From positions 3,723,243-3,787,242 of the forward strand of contig PCDI01000003.1 in assembly GCA_002778195.1 (NCBI GenBank): 64,000 bases of DNA. The letters run 5' to 3'. Positions 12,012 through 24,212 of the stretch are shown here, piece by piece. The notes below the pieces were generated by a model, which was not told the origin of the DNA, did no database searches, and saw only the letters and a list, made by a program, of their open reading frames with translations. The stretch's first letter is position 1. Each line of letters starts with the position of its first letter. The DNA is from Raffaelea ambrosiae. Its lineage: Eukaryota; Ascomycota; Sordariomycetes; Ophiostomatales; Ophiostomataceae. Position numbers and translations under genes: made by a program.

Positions 12012-13686
12012 GTAAGTGCCATGGCACATTCTGTCTCCTGCAGGTCTCAGACTAGAAGTTGAAAAAGTATCAGAAATATGAGTAATTAGAGGAGCATCTG
12101 CAGGACAAATATCGGCAAGAGAAGGAGGACAAAGAACCAAGATACGAGTAAGACACACCGTAGAAGCCAAGGAAGGCGACGAGAAACGATTAACATGGCT
12201 TTGACCACTGTGTTGCTTTCGAATCGTCATAGTTGTCGCATACTGGTTCTGCGGAAGAAGAGACCCTCCTACCAAGCAAAATAATGGGGAAAGGCAAAGC
12301 AGCGGCATAGTAATGACTGACAAATGGGCATTGCAACGATTCACAGAAGTTCGAGCTGTCATGAACCCTCCTGGCGATATACGAGTAGAAAAAAGTAGGC
12401 GACACCTTTTTGAGACCTTTGCCTGCTATCGCCGGCCAGCACCGTGTCATTATTGGCTCTCGATAAAGCTGCCTAGCACGCAGAGGCTTCGTTGGTCGGT
12501 CTAGATCGACAGCAACCGTTCTCCCTTGTTTGCACACGCGCCCCGTGTCGGGACTTTTGTTGCTTATGTGTATTTATTTTTCGGTCTAGAACCAGCACAA
12601 GATCCCTCTAAGCCGCTTCACCGTGGAACACCGGCCGTGATGGCCATGTAGGCCGTCTAAGCCACCCAAGCTATCCAGACTACGAGTATTCAGACCACCG
12701 CGGAAGGGAATCTGGTGAACTGTAAGTACAAGTAGGTCGCCGAAGGAACTCGGAGAAGGGCAAAACAAAGACGCCGTCTCGGCTGGCACAGTGGTCGGAC
12801 CTGTAAGATAGCAAGCACGCATTGGGTGGTGGAAGATGCCATGTAAGATATGCATCTTGTGTCGTAGCGGGTGGGGATGGGCAGAAACGATGAAGAATAC
12901 ATCCTACATACATAGTAGTACTTCGCCGTAGTAGTATTCCAACTAAGTCATAGGGGCGAGGGAGTGGAAACGGGGGCCCACTAACAACTGGTTTGGCGCG
13001 ACCTGTCAAAACGGGGGGGGGGGGGGGAGGCCGCCAAGACTGAAGCCACAGGGAGATGTGCCAGGCTGCTACGATGCTAATAGTATTAACGACTGACAGG
13101 TACAACATGCTGATAGTGTACTTACTACGGTAGTTTGGAGCCTGTGCGCGCGGACGCATCTAGACGCCTGAAGAGACAGACCAGCGCGTGCGAAGAAGCC
13201 TGCTGGAATTGCTCAAGCCTGCCATCCAAAGTCCAGAGATGGAAAGATCGTCAGAACGGCTGAAAACTGGGGTATTACTGTGTGACATCACGCAATTTAC
13301 AGTGTAGAAAAGGAACGGACTCGCTCTTCACGAGACGCAAAAACATATTCTTCCTAGCCGGGTATCTTACTCGTAAGCTACTCGTATATGATACATGGAT
13401 CGCAAATGCTCGACTAGGAGTGCATTTTGGATGACTTGACGTAGGGGTAATGCCAAGTTCGGATTTTTAAGCCCCCGCGTCATCGTCTTCCTTCTTCGCC
13501 TTTTTGTTCATGGTCGCTCTTTCCACCATAAGTCACCACTGGAACCCCGGAAAGAACGATCAACACCACTTGCTGATCCGTGCTGCTGGACGCCGACGGG
13601 GTTTCCCCGACGAGTAGACGAGCGCGAGGGCAAAAGCAAAGGCAAGTCAGGCCAAAAAAATAAAGAGATAATAAATAATAAAAAAC

Positions 13687-13688
13687 GA

Positions 13689-13728
<40 letters not shown>

Positions 13729-13730
13729 AA
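13687..13730. repeat. (GAAA)n microsatellite
   Basis: Eleven perfect GAAA units, flanked by further A-rich sequence. Confidence 0.95.
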
Positions 13731-16700
13731 AAGAATGGGATAGGCGGCGTCTCCGGCCGACTGAGCTTGTTTTTTTTGTTTCTGTTTTCTTGGAATGGCC
13801 TATCGGCGAAACTGGCTGGATTAGTTAATGGCCACTTTTTGCTCCTGCCATTCCAAATCATTCCTTGCTTCGAAACTCGAAATCTGCATAAGTTACATAG
13901 TAATAACCATTCTTCTCGTTTGGGTGTATTCCAGGCGAGCAACATACATAGTAGACAGAAAGTGGTGTTGCTCTTTCTGGACCTCGTCCGTGGGTTTTTT
14001 TTTTTGCCACAACGAGAATGCTACCTTAGATATTGCCTTCCCTGCGTGCTCTCGACACATGCGTAAGACGATGCTACAGGCTCATCCAGCCGAAGTTGCC
14101 GTCCGGAGGTAACAGCGAGGCCGAGAGAGCCACTTATTATTCCATTCAGAAGCGCAACGAGTATGTACTCATAGCGGATGTCGTGGTAATCACATGCGGG
14201 TTTTCGACGCCCATGCGTTTTCTCTCCGTTCAAGAGAGAGCGACAGGGCCGTTACGACGTAGCACGGGGGCGCAGCAAAGAGTGGTCCATTTTATCACAA
14301 CTCAGAAAACTTTAGAAATACATGTCGCCCATGCCAACCACGGTTGTCGACTGTCGAGTTGGACCGATAACAAGGAGGGTAAGCTCACCGAAGACTCAAA
14401 TTCATACATCAATAAGACGTGTTTATGTGGTCATTGCCCAGAGTACTCTTGTATCTGAGAGCTGCATGTTGCATTGTTTTTGGTTTACATTGTTTTCTTT
14501 ACCTTCTTTACTGTCTTTGCCTTCTTTGCTTTCTTTGCCTCCTTTGCCACTTCGCCTATCTTGTCGTTCTTGTGTCTCGTCCTCGTACTTGTCGACCGGT
14601 CCAGACAGATTCCTGATATGCATCGGTCCTTTTTTTGGAATTCCTCTCCTGTTCTACACTTTGTAGTAATATGCAACGGTGATTGACGCCTTCGTCGATC
14701 TTTCGTCTGAAATTTCAACGAGAGGGCAAATAGGTCCTGGCAATCACAAGTTCTTCAAGGGCCGGGTCCAACAAAACCCAACTACCGACAAGGGAGCATG
14801 TGTTTGTTCCCCTGTGTTTCTACGTTCTCTCATTCTCTCTCTTCTTGTCTTGCGAGGCTGCCTCGTTCCACTCTGTTGTTTCACAGCAGCGAGCGGACTC
14901 CCCTGTATATGATCTGTTTTTCCGTTCATCCAGGATGCCTGTGCTATCGGCTTGCCATCCCCTTGTGACAGTTGCATAGTCTTCATTGTTCTCGTATAGC
15001 CGTGTATTACGATACGTCGCAGTATGATGCGTTGCTTGTTTCCACTTTGTAAAAATAGACCAAAAAAAAGCAACGCCCAACATGTCGCAGGCAATACTGT
15101 AACCTAGCCCCAGATGACAGGCACAAGAAGGTAACCTGATAGAGACCGTTTCTGTCCACTACTACTATTGCTACTGCTACTACAGGGCATTCGTATCTTC
15201 ATACGCTCAGGCCGAAAAGACAGCCCAGACCAGGGGGGCGTGCACTTGTGTTGCTCGTCTTCTCTGACACGCCTGTCGTGCAATCTCGTTTGCAAAGATT
15301 TTTGCCTTTCAGATGTGCATTGCGCTGGTATGATACAAAACACTCACGCATACTTTTTATGTATTCGTACGCCACGACTTAACACAGCACTGACCAAATA
15401 AAAAAATAATCAGCGGAAGAAGGAAATACAAAGGAAGGGTGGTGCACGGCGCCCCAATATATTTTTGTATTAACGCAGCCTAGCTGTGCCCCCCAAAAAG
15501 CTTGGCTTTTTTTTTGTCCCCCTTCCCTCGCAAATTGTCAGTGCGAATGGCGTTCTGCAAAAAAACAAGTGCGTGTGGATGCTTCTGCTCCTAACGTGTC
15601 CCATACTACATACATAGTAGTAACTACATAGTATGTAATAGTACAAAATAGGGTGTACGAGTATTAACTAGTTAGTACAAGTAGGGAGTGGGCCCTGTGT
15701 GTGTGATGTCCAAAGCGGTATTTGCAGTGCACATCTTCAAACCGGCTGGGGTTCTTTAAGACAACGAAAAGCACTTAACAACATTGCCAGCCATAATACT
15801 GTGGGAGACGGGATCCAGATGAAACCGGAGAAGAGGAACGGGGAACGTACAAGCTCATTATTTTTCTAGTAATTCCCAGCAGAACGAAGAAGATCGAGGC
15901 CTCTTCAAATTGGCGCGTTTCCCTTGCTATCGTCAGCCCTTCTTCGAAGGCACTCTTGGAAAGCTTGGGTGTGCACGCGCGTACACTTGAACTACGAGTA
16001 CGAGTAGATGCAGGGTGATTGCCATGGGCAAGAAAGTCTGACAAAGAGAAGTACTCGTAGTGCACGGGTGCAATTCCCGGGTCTAACGGCATTGCTAGTC
16101 GTGGCCTTCCAATCAATTCAATTCTGCCTTCTCACCTTGTTCTTTTCCCCAGGACCCTGTGTGTCGCTTCATGGTCCAAACTACCGATCTTGGAAAAGTC
16201 CTGTCTCGATAAATCATGGAGCGAAGAGAGAGGGGTGCGCCCGATACATGCGCTTTGTTTTTTGTTTTCTATCTCTTTTTTTCTTGACACCTGTCTCGAT
16301 CTCTGTACGCTCGCCACTGTCATGTTTCACGGGTCCATCCTTCCCCCAAGCAAAATTGTATACCAAGAACTGGGATGCGTACGGGCACCGCCACTCTGTC
16401 TGTGTCTCTGTCCGTCACAGGCTGGTTCTAGTCATTTCTTTGCTTGTGAATGGCCTTCTTAGGCATTTTTCCCCCCCAGGCTTCTTTGCCTCTTTTCATG
16501 TGATGGGACGGTGCTTCTCTTGGACCAATAAGACTTCTTTGCACAGAGGTTTTTCGCACGGAGGTTTTTGCGGTTGAGTTGTGCGTCTCCCCATTATATA
16601 AATCCAATAGCTGCTTACCCCAGAAAATATCCATGCAGATTTACCTATAGCAAAAAATACATCAATGATATCATTATTATTGCTTCTTTTGCCCCCCCCC

Positions 16701-16831
16701 CCCCCCCTCTCTCTTCCCCTCCTCCCCTTGCACAACCAGAATAATAAAGGGTGGACGACAAGAGTGTGTACAGTATTGGTTAACATGCATAGTAAGACAA
16801 AAGACCGAAAGGGAAATCAACCCCTGCATGA

Positions 16832-18120
16832 CTATTCGCTGCCGTCGCTATCCAAAGCCTCATCGTCATCTGGTACATCTGGCCGGTCTTCTAAGCCATC
16901 GTCCACGTCATCCTCTTCCTCCTCTTCATCCTCGTCTTCCTCGTCTTCCTCTTCTTCGTCCTCTTCGTCCTCGTCCTCCACATCGTCGTCTTCTACCACG
17001 GCGTCTTCCCCCTCCTCTGCGTCGGTCGCGTTGTCCGATATGGTTTCATCCACATCGGCCGTCCCATTAGCATTGCTTCCTTTGCTGCCAGCGCCATCGT
17101 GCTTCCGCTTAACCTTCTTCGCTTGCGGCGGTACATCCCGCGACTTTGAGGAAGAGGATGTCGCCTTGGCTGTAGAAGATTTGCCGCCAAACTTGTCTGG
17201 TGACTCGGCCTTGTCAGCGTCGCCTGCTGCAACCGCAGAAACACCCGCTCCTTCGCCGTCCTCGGCCGGCTTGGCTCCGTCTCCATCCTCCGCAGAGCCG
17301 CCTTCCGTAGTGGCTTTCTTAGCTGCCGCTGCGCGCTTGCGGTAGTCAGACCGCTTGGATGTTTGGATATGGGTAAATTCTATTTGCCGCGTGTTAGATA
17401 AAAGGCGAGATCTTTGTTGTGGATGACGTAGAAACATACTCGCAAACTCGGCTTCCAGTTGAGGCTTCATGAAGCCAAACTCGATGTCGTCCAAAGCCGC
17501 AAAGACATCAGCCGGCATGACCGTCTTCTTGCCGGCATCTGTAGTGATTGTGTTGGCTCTGTGACTGTTAACCAATACATTCGCCGCTGGGAGAACACGG
17601 AAACAGTAGGACAACGGCTCTTACGCATTCGCCAGGTGGTTAATGAATACAATAGCACTCTTGCTCATAGCCGTGATGGCGCTACCCTGGATCTGGGTGT
17701 TTGGCGGCAACACGCCCTTGGCTAGGCGTGTAATGATCGATCGTGGAAGATTGAGGTCCTGTCCTAGTTAACAAGAGCGCTCCCCGGGAGGTTGCTATCA
17801 CGGCGAGAGCAGTGTCTCACCTCAATTGTCAGCGCGTCACCGCCCTTTGACTCTCGCCGTTCCTTGCTTTCTGCCGGCTGGCTACCCCCGGCTGACGTCC
17901 CGCTACCTCCGGGTGCCTTTGTTGACGAAGGCGATGTTGCTATTGGAAGAGCTCCTACGCCATCTACCATTACTGGAGGTTGGTCGCCTGCTGGAGCTGG
18001 GGCGTCTTTGTTCGTAGGCGTAACCGGTCGAGAGCCCGGTTCTGTTGCAGCAGCTGCCGTCGCCGCGATTCCCACATCGCTCTTGCGTGACGCTGCCGCG
18101 TCACTCTTTCTTGGCGGCAT
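16832..18120 (-). CDS. dpb4: DNA polymerase epsilon histone-fold subunit Dpb4 (also an ISW2/CHRAC-type subunit)
   Basis: Four exons on the minus strand: 18120-17821, 17758-17625, 17558-17440, 17379-16832, encoding 366 aa. Introns are 62, 66 and 60 bp with GT-AG ends. Acceptors were chosen so the histone fold is continuous: DLNLPRSIITRLAKG, then SAITAMSKSAIVFINHLANA, then KKTVMPADVFAALDDIEFGF, then QTSKRSDYRKR (residues about 101-205). The first 100 residues are an Ala/Ser/Pro-rich extension. The last 60-70 residues are an extremely acidic Asp/Glu tail ending in DSDGSE. Known family role: histone-fold dimer partner binding double-stranded DNA in the replicative polymerase, and in a chromatin-accessibility remodeller. 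The acidic tail could contact histones (inference). The upstream stop at 17761 and the tight fit to the family make the gene model strong. Confidence 0.92.
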
Positions 18121-21100
18121 GTCGGCAGAGGTCGGGCGGGGTGAGTGGTTGTCGCGTGGGAGGCTGCGTTGTCGCAGTTCTCGATCTATCGGGGATGGGG
18201 AGCTACCTGAATGAGGTGCTGGGGGTTGGGGCGTGAAAGCAGGAAGATAGAGCTGTTCGTCTACAAAGTAGTTGCCAAATAATCAATCGATATCTAGCTA
18301 CTGGCTGGTTCGTGTACAACTCGTCTCCCGTTGCGCTGTCTCTCATGTCGCGCCTAGGAAGTGAAGAAGTGACGTTCGTCTCTGAAAATTTACAAAGAAT
18401 TGGAGGTCCAAGAAAAGTGGGGCCATGTAAACGCGTCTGGTCGCGTAAAGCGGTTTTGTCCCCCTCTTGATAATAGTAGACGGCCATATTGGTAGCCCAT
18501 AGTTTGTAACTAACTAGTGCTTGCTCGGAGGCTGGATGTTACTACTAAACTAGTATGTAGTCTCTGGCCACAATTGTAAAGCTTCATTAACAGGGCATGC
18601 TTGTGATGTGTTCCTCCTAAGCACACCTTTCCCCTCTGTACGAGTACTAGTAATTCCTTCCGTCGTAGATCCGATACGAGCATCTTCGCTTTGCTTCATA
18701 ACTAACACATTTTGGCTGGCCTATGCACACCCCCCCCTCTGAAACGTCCAGCAGGTCTTCAGCGCTAGCTCCCGCTGTAGTCCCACCCATCCAACCCCCA
18801 TTCAACCCCCATCCAGCCCCCATAAAGCCCTGTCATTCGAACGGTGTGGTTGGGTCCAGCAAGGGAAGGTGGCAGCCCGCCAATACACTGGTTATACCGC
18901 TACGTGCATGCTATGATGTGGGCAGCACAAGCAATTTGCTGTCGAACATGATCTGCGAACAGGATAGGTGCAGGGCCAAAAGGTGTGAATGTGATAGTCG
19001 ATTGCCGCCCGCCTGCTCCCCACCACTACGGAAGATGCTGTTTTCTTTTTCTCGATCCGTGCAGCACAGGTGATGTCTAAGTCGATGCAGCCTGGGGAAC
19101 CAGACATCTGGAAATATCACGAAGCGGGACAGCACGACTTCTCATCTTGCCAGAGGCTGACAGAGCGTCACAGACACGTATGCACCTATGCATAACAGGT
19201 TCGGGATTTGCAGTGTCACGTCCTTGGGCGCAAGCCGGCAAGAGACAGGTTAACCCTGGTCGTACTTTCCTCACATCCTGTCTTTCATCGGTGACTTTCT
19301 TGATTGGCCCCTCTGGGCGTCGAGCCAAGTTTCAGCCATGGCTTTGTCGTCAACATCTTTCGAAAGAGGAAGGAGTCTCGGGCAATCCATTCGGGCCAAC
19401 CGCACTGCATATTCGGCGTCGGCTGCACCTTCTTGGAAGGTGACTGACCCGACAGAGTGAGACAGCGAACGAAATCACTCCCTCGTCTCCACCTTCTCTG
19501 TAGTATTACAGGGAAGTCACGCGCCATACCGCCCATTTATTCAGCAAGACCCAAATGCCAGAAGCAATGGCTTCGTCTCGCCATCTCCCCTCTCCCTCAT
19601 CGCGCCCACACTCTAAATTTTTCCCGTTTCTTGAACGAGACGCGAAGGTTGGTCCGCTTCCAACAGAGAATGTGTGTGCAAATAGACGGGGCATGTCCAA
19701 CCCCACAATACACTCGGGCCACATGACGAGGGGCGGCGCACACTATTGCCACATCATTAACGGCGCGTGAAAAGATATCTCTGTTCGTGGACCACCCCCC
19801 TACGATTGAAAAGTGCATCTCTGGGAGAGGAGGGGTTCGAGGAGGGGTTCGAGGAGGGGTTGTGTCTGTGCTCGTTCGCAGCACCGCTGCCGAGAGGGTG
19901 TGAACGAGGAAAGGCAAAAGAGGACAGAGGGGGACTGGGAGAGGAATGTGGGTGGGATGACTTGAGCAGGGACAAGGGCGCGGAAGAGTGGGTGGTGTGG
20001 GCGAACCAACGTGACAAGGTCCAGGGTTTGGCTCAAAAAGAAAAGACAAGCCAAAAAGGGGGGGTGGACGGCATGCTGCAATGCAACGCGGACGTGCGCT
20101 GTGATTTGCTGCTTTGCGATGCGGGACAGTATGCCCAACGCACCTATCACCGGGGCTGTGAGGATCTGTGAGTCGTTCGGTCTTTGGTCCTTCTCTTCGC
20201 GGACAGAGCAGGCTGACGTTGCCCGGAGGGTTTTGGAAAACAAAGACCCTCGAGACAGCGAAGAAATGAAGAAGACAGGCATCCCGGCTGTGGCGGCACG
20301 TTGAGCCGGCTGGACTCTGGCATTCGAGAGCAAAGGAGAAGACGCGGACACGGTCTGTACGAGTACACATGCTCTTGGCGTCATCGGCAAGCACTAGCCG
20401 CAATTAAGAGATGGACCAACAGATAGGAGAGAAACATCCTCCTCCACAGGCTGCCTCCCTTCCACACACCCTCTGCAAGACCAGAAGCCGTTCTTCGCGG
20501 CGACCCACCTCTTTGCTACCTTGCTGTTCTGCATGACGGGTGATAAGAATAAAGGAAGGGGGGGGGGAGGGTGGGTGACCAGGACGCCAGTCACAGAGAA
20601 CGAGAAGCTACTCGTAGAAGCACGCTCTCGTCTTCTCAACTCTGACCCACTCCGCGGACGCTGCCGCTCGCCCAGTTTAATCTTCGCAGGCAACAGACCA
20701 CCTTCTGCGAAACGGTTGGGCTCTGTTGCGGATAGTCCTACATGGCGAGTCTCCCATATGGAATGCTCGGCATTGCAGGTGGGCTGCTGCCCATCAAAGT
20801 CCGCACGCCTGGACGCAACCCTCTTTTCACGAACACCGTGCCATGCTTCTTCCCCCTGTTGCATGGCCCTTTCTCCAGTCTTTCCCTTCTTCAGTAACTA
20901 CTCGTACATACATAGTAGTAGTTTGTCATCCGAGCCACCCATCTACCATGTACTAGGGTATCTACTTGTCACCATCAGCGAATGAGGTCTTAGTGCTGAG
21001 ATATTATGCCGCTGCGGGCAACACACACTTACTCGTACACATACGAAGGAGCAATAAGAAAATAGAAACACAGGCGGCAGGCTAGGGGCTCGCGTGTCAT

Positions 21101-24100
21101 TGTTTGAGGTTCGTCGCGTGCTATTGTTCCGGTCTTGCCGTGGCAGCGTATATAACCTGGTGTAACTAATAGAGGCTCAGACCAAAACATCAAAGCCCCA
21201 AAAAGGTATTACAACGTAGTGTGTGAGATATCTCGCAAGGGCACAATCCGGCACGGCCCTGGTTAATCGCAAAACAGGGGTCGACGTGGCTGTCGACAGG
21301 CCATGATTTTCAAACATTGTTGTGCAGTATCTTGGGCGGCCACAAACAAAGCAAGGGAACGCAGATGAGCCCGCACTTCACTGAATGCTTTTTGGGGGGC
21401 AAGGCAGGAATGCTGCTGGAAGGAACGAAGACCAAGGAACAAGTTCCTTACATGTTTGTTTACGAGTCAAATGTTTTGCAACTTCGGACAATAGAGTCGT
21501 GTCAGCGAGCATGCCAGTGATCCTCTTTCTTCTTGAAGACACTCCCTGTTCCGAGACGGGCAAAGAAGAAGAAACGAGAACGGAAAGGTCGGGAAGCATC
21601 AACAGGCTGCGCTTGGCCAGGAGATGTACTCAAACCCCCGGCGAGGCGTCCTGTACTGCTACGCATCGTGCCTAGATGCCGGTTCACACCTTCACACCCT
21701 CTCTCTCTTGCTTTCGTGTTGTCGCCGCCGGAGGGTGACGCAACTTTGATCCAAAAAACAGGACAGACATACAGCCACCGATGCCAGGCAACCACCATTT
21801 TCACGTCACATTGTGCCAATGGGCTGTGTCGTTGCTCTCGGCGGTGTGCCCCGATTCCTTCTCCTCGCTGGCTTACGGTGTACTGGCTGGACTTTACCTT
21901 TCCCAGATGGGGATACCATCCTTCTTCTCGATATTGCATCTGAGGATCTCACTACGTAGCTCCTCTTATTACACGAACGACCAGAACGCTCTGCAGCGCT
22001 GCTGGGCTATTTTTGGTAGCTCGGGCACTCAGACACTTCCTTCTCTCCCCCAATACGATGAGAGTTCTTCCAACGTGTTCCCAGCAGGATTCCTGCTATC
22101 AAGCTGGCCCAGTTTACTACTATAGTAGTTCGCGCTGATCCGGCGGGCATCAGCTAAGGGGTGTGCGTCAAGTTCAATGTATTACGAGGACAGAGTGGCT
22201 TATACACGAGGGGGTGGGTTTTGATGACGAAGGAGCTGGTCTTGGCCGCATTCTTCCGGGCATCCTATTATCTGGGTCCAGGGAAATTCTCGAGAAGAGG
22301 GTGAGAGACAAAAGGAGCGCAAGAGACGCGAGGAGGGATTCCAAACTCTGACAAAATGGACTTGGAAACTTTCGGGAAAATGCAAAGACGGGGTGGGAGA
22401 GAGAGCCGACGAGCATAGCCGGTTGAATGTGTCTTACAAAACAAGGAGGAGGTCATCCCGGGTTGATCATATGGCCCCCGACTCAGGGAGGGAGAGAAAA
22501 ATGGAAGCGGGAACGGGAGCACGACATTGGACGGCGAGAAATTAAGAAATGAATAGGAACGAAGGACAAGACAGACTCAAATCCTGGGGCAGAGCAAGGG
22601 AATCCCTTCTTCGCACGACGACGTGCCATTTGCCAGAGTACGGGGTGTATGGTTTCCAAATATGAAAATTGGTCGATCATCTGCAACAAATACATAGTGA
22701 CATAGCACTATGCATTAACTAACTAGATGAAATGCACAGCGAGTCTTCCATATTGGGTTTCTGCGGGTGTGTCTATGTGATGGCCGTGCCTAAATCTGTA
22801 CAAGCGGAATACGCACCGATATATTGCCAGCCACTTTTGTGAAGATACGATGTACCATCTTACACTGAAGGAAGAGGAAGAGAAAGCCACTCGATGGATG
22901 GTTGTTCCTTTGTCCACATCCTCTCGCTTCAGGGGATGAACTGAGCCAGCACCACCCCTGGTCCCTGGTCTTTTGTTCTCTGTGCTGCTCTTCTTGTGTT
23001 ACGCTGTGTCTGTCATGTGGCAAAAGCTGGCCTTTCTATCTCTGCGAGAGATGGTATTTTTTTTATTTTTTTTTTCAAATTGCGGCCTTGTCCAACAATG
23101 CCCGCCCAATAAGAACCACGAGGAGAAACAGAATAGAAAACCGAGCCCGATCCTGCGGGATAATAGGATAATGTCTCTCCTCCCTGCATATCCAATCTGT
23201 TGAAGGTGTGGGTTGTTGGGGGCACACATGATGCAGTATTTCCCTCCCTCTTTCCTCTTCCTTCCCACCCCCCTTGTGATGCTCAAGCCTCCCCTTCGAT
23301 GCGGCCACATGGACCAAAGACAAAAACCCGGGACGGTTGCATGACTGGGTGGGAAGGTACGGTGCATGCAAGGGGGGGCAGGGGGGGGCGCACAGGCGAA
23401 GAGGACCCGTGTGGCAGAGCCTTGCCTTCAGGCCCCTGCTTTCCGGGTGTCTGAACAAAGATGCCAAGACTGTGTATCAAGTTCAATAAGCCTAAAGATC
23501 ATACGACAGAGATCATGAAAAGCAGGTCTTGGTAACAAACTTGATAACACTCTTGAAAATCAAGGAAATCAAATATGTGCTTTTTAAAAAAAAAAAAATA
23601 AAAGAATTAAAAAAAACCCTCGTCTGTATGTAAAAGTACGATTGTATTGATCCTTGGACAATCAAACACGAATTTCTCGCAGCAAAGGAGATTCAACCAT
23701 GTGGCCTCGTCTTGAAGGATCGAGGATGGGAAGCTTCCTTGCTTATTCTACTGGCCTCGTGCAACGGATGCTAGCCAGACGTGTTCAACTGTATGACTCA
23801 CGGCGCCCACGAAGGAACCTTGTTGCATGATGACAGATGGGATATGCTTTGGGCTGGCTTTGTTTGTCAGAAGTACAAATCTTGGACAGAGCAGTCGCCT
23901 TGCGAGGCACCATGTAGGTACGTATGTGAAACCTGAATTTGCGTGGGCATGGAACGCCAGACACATGGATACAAGGGAAAATACGATGGTGCGTTTTTGG
24001 GATGTTTGTTTGATTCATCTTGGGTCCGTTCTGGAAAACGTGGAATTGGTGTAACAATGAAACACGAGTTTCTTTCTGTGTTCTTTTCAGTTCACTTGTT

Positions 24101-24212
24101 GTTGGATCGCTTTGGCGAGACACCTGAGAACTATGTCGGACGTAGAAAAGTCGGAGGATCGTGGCATTGGAAATTCTCCTCGATGGTGCCTATGACTAAG
24201 AGTCCTCCTCCA
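18121..24212. other. 6.1-kb non-coding region between dpb4 and the GH18 gene
   Basis: No gene supported. The first few hundred bases contain the dpb4 promoter. It also holds a C-rich section (18728-18830), a 12-bp tandem repeat gaggaggggttc x3 (about 19826-19861), several TACTCGTA/TACATAGTA words (18639, 20895-20915, 21031) and an AT-rich patch (23570-23640). The region adjoining 24212 includes the 3' flank of the minus-strand GH18 gene. Confidence 0.55.
18431..18436. promoter_or_regulatory. MCB-like box ACGCGT upstream of dpb4
   Basis: ACGCGT lies about 310 bp upstream of the Dpb4 start, with a related TCGCGT 5 bp further on. In fungi ACGCGT is the MluI cell-cycle box bound by MBF in front of S-phase replication genes. 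The hexamer also occurs elsewhere in the window, so the regulatory reading is only suggestive. Confidence 0.3.

Larger units (their letters stand above)
4555..16831. other. 12.3-kb gene-poor region
   Basis: I find no protein-coding gene I can support. Open frames are short, overlap on both strands and are dominated by simple sequence. The region contains an AATAA-type run near 4676-4700, CA repeats (5032-5068, 10256-10303), a GAAA repeat (13687-13730), G- or C-runs (13013-13027, 16692-16707), pyrimidine-rich sections (8290-8420, 11370-11640, 14470-14630, 16130-16300) and many copies of TACGAGTA/TACTCGTA. One coding-like exon candidate at 11877-12011 is listed separately. I noticed no retroelement or transposase motif. 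Confidence 0.55.

Noticed and set aside
16058..16090. Sequence resembling a tRNA T arm (cgggtgcaattcccg)
   Set aside because: The loop is TGCAATT and not the TTC-type consensus, and there is no matching A box upstream at the right distance.
4555..16831. Centromere, telomere or rDNA explanation for the gene-poor block
   Set aside because: No TTAGGG arrays, no long AT-rich or RIP-type sequence, and no rRNA-like stretches were seen.
17581..17624. Alternative 38-bp intron in dpb4 ending at TCTCCCAG
   Set aside because: It would be unusually short and would put the following histone-fold residues in the wrong frame; the downstream acceptor at 17559 restores the family sequence.
19597..20403. Minus-strand frame of 268 codons, Pro/Cys/Ser-rich
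   Set aside because: Spans a 12-bp tandem repeat and G-rich DNA; overlaps a second open minus frame equally well; no motif.
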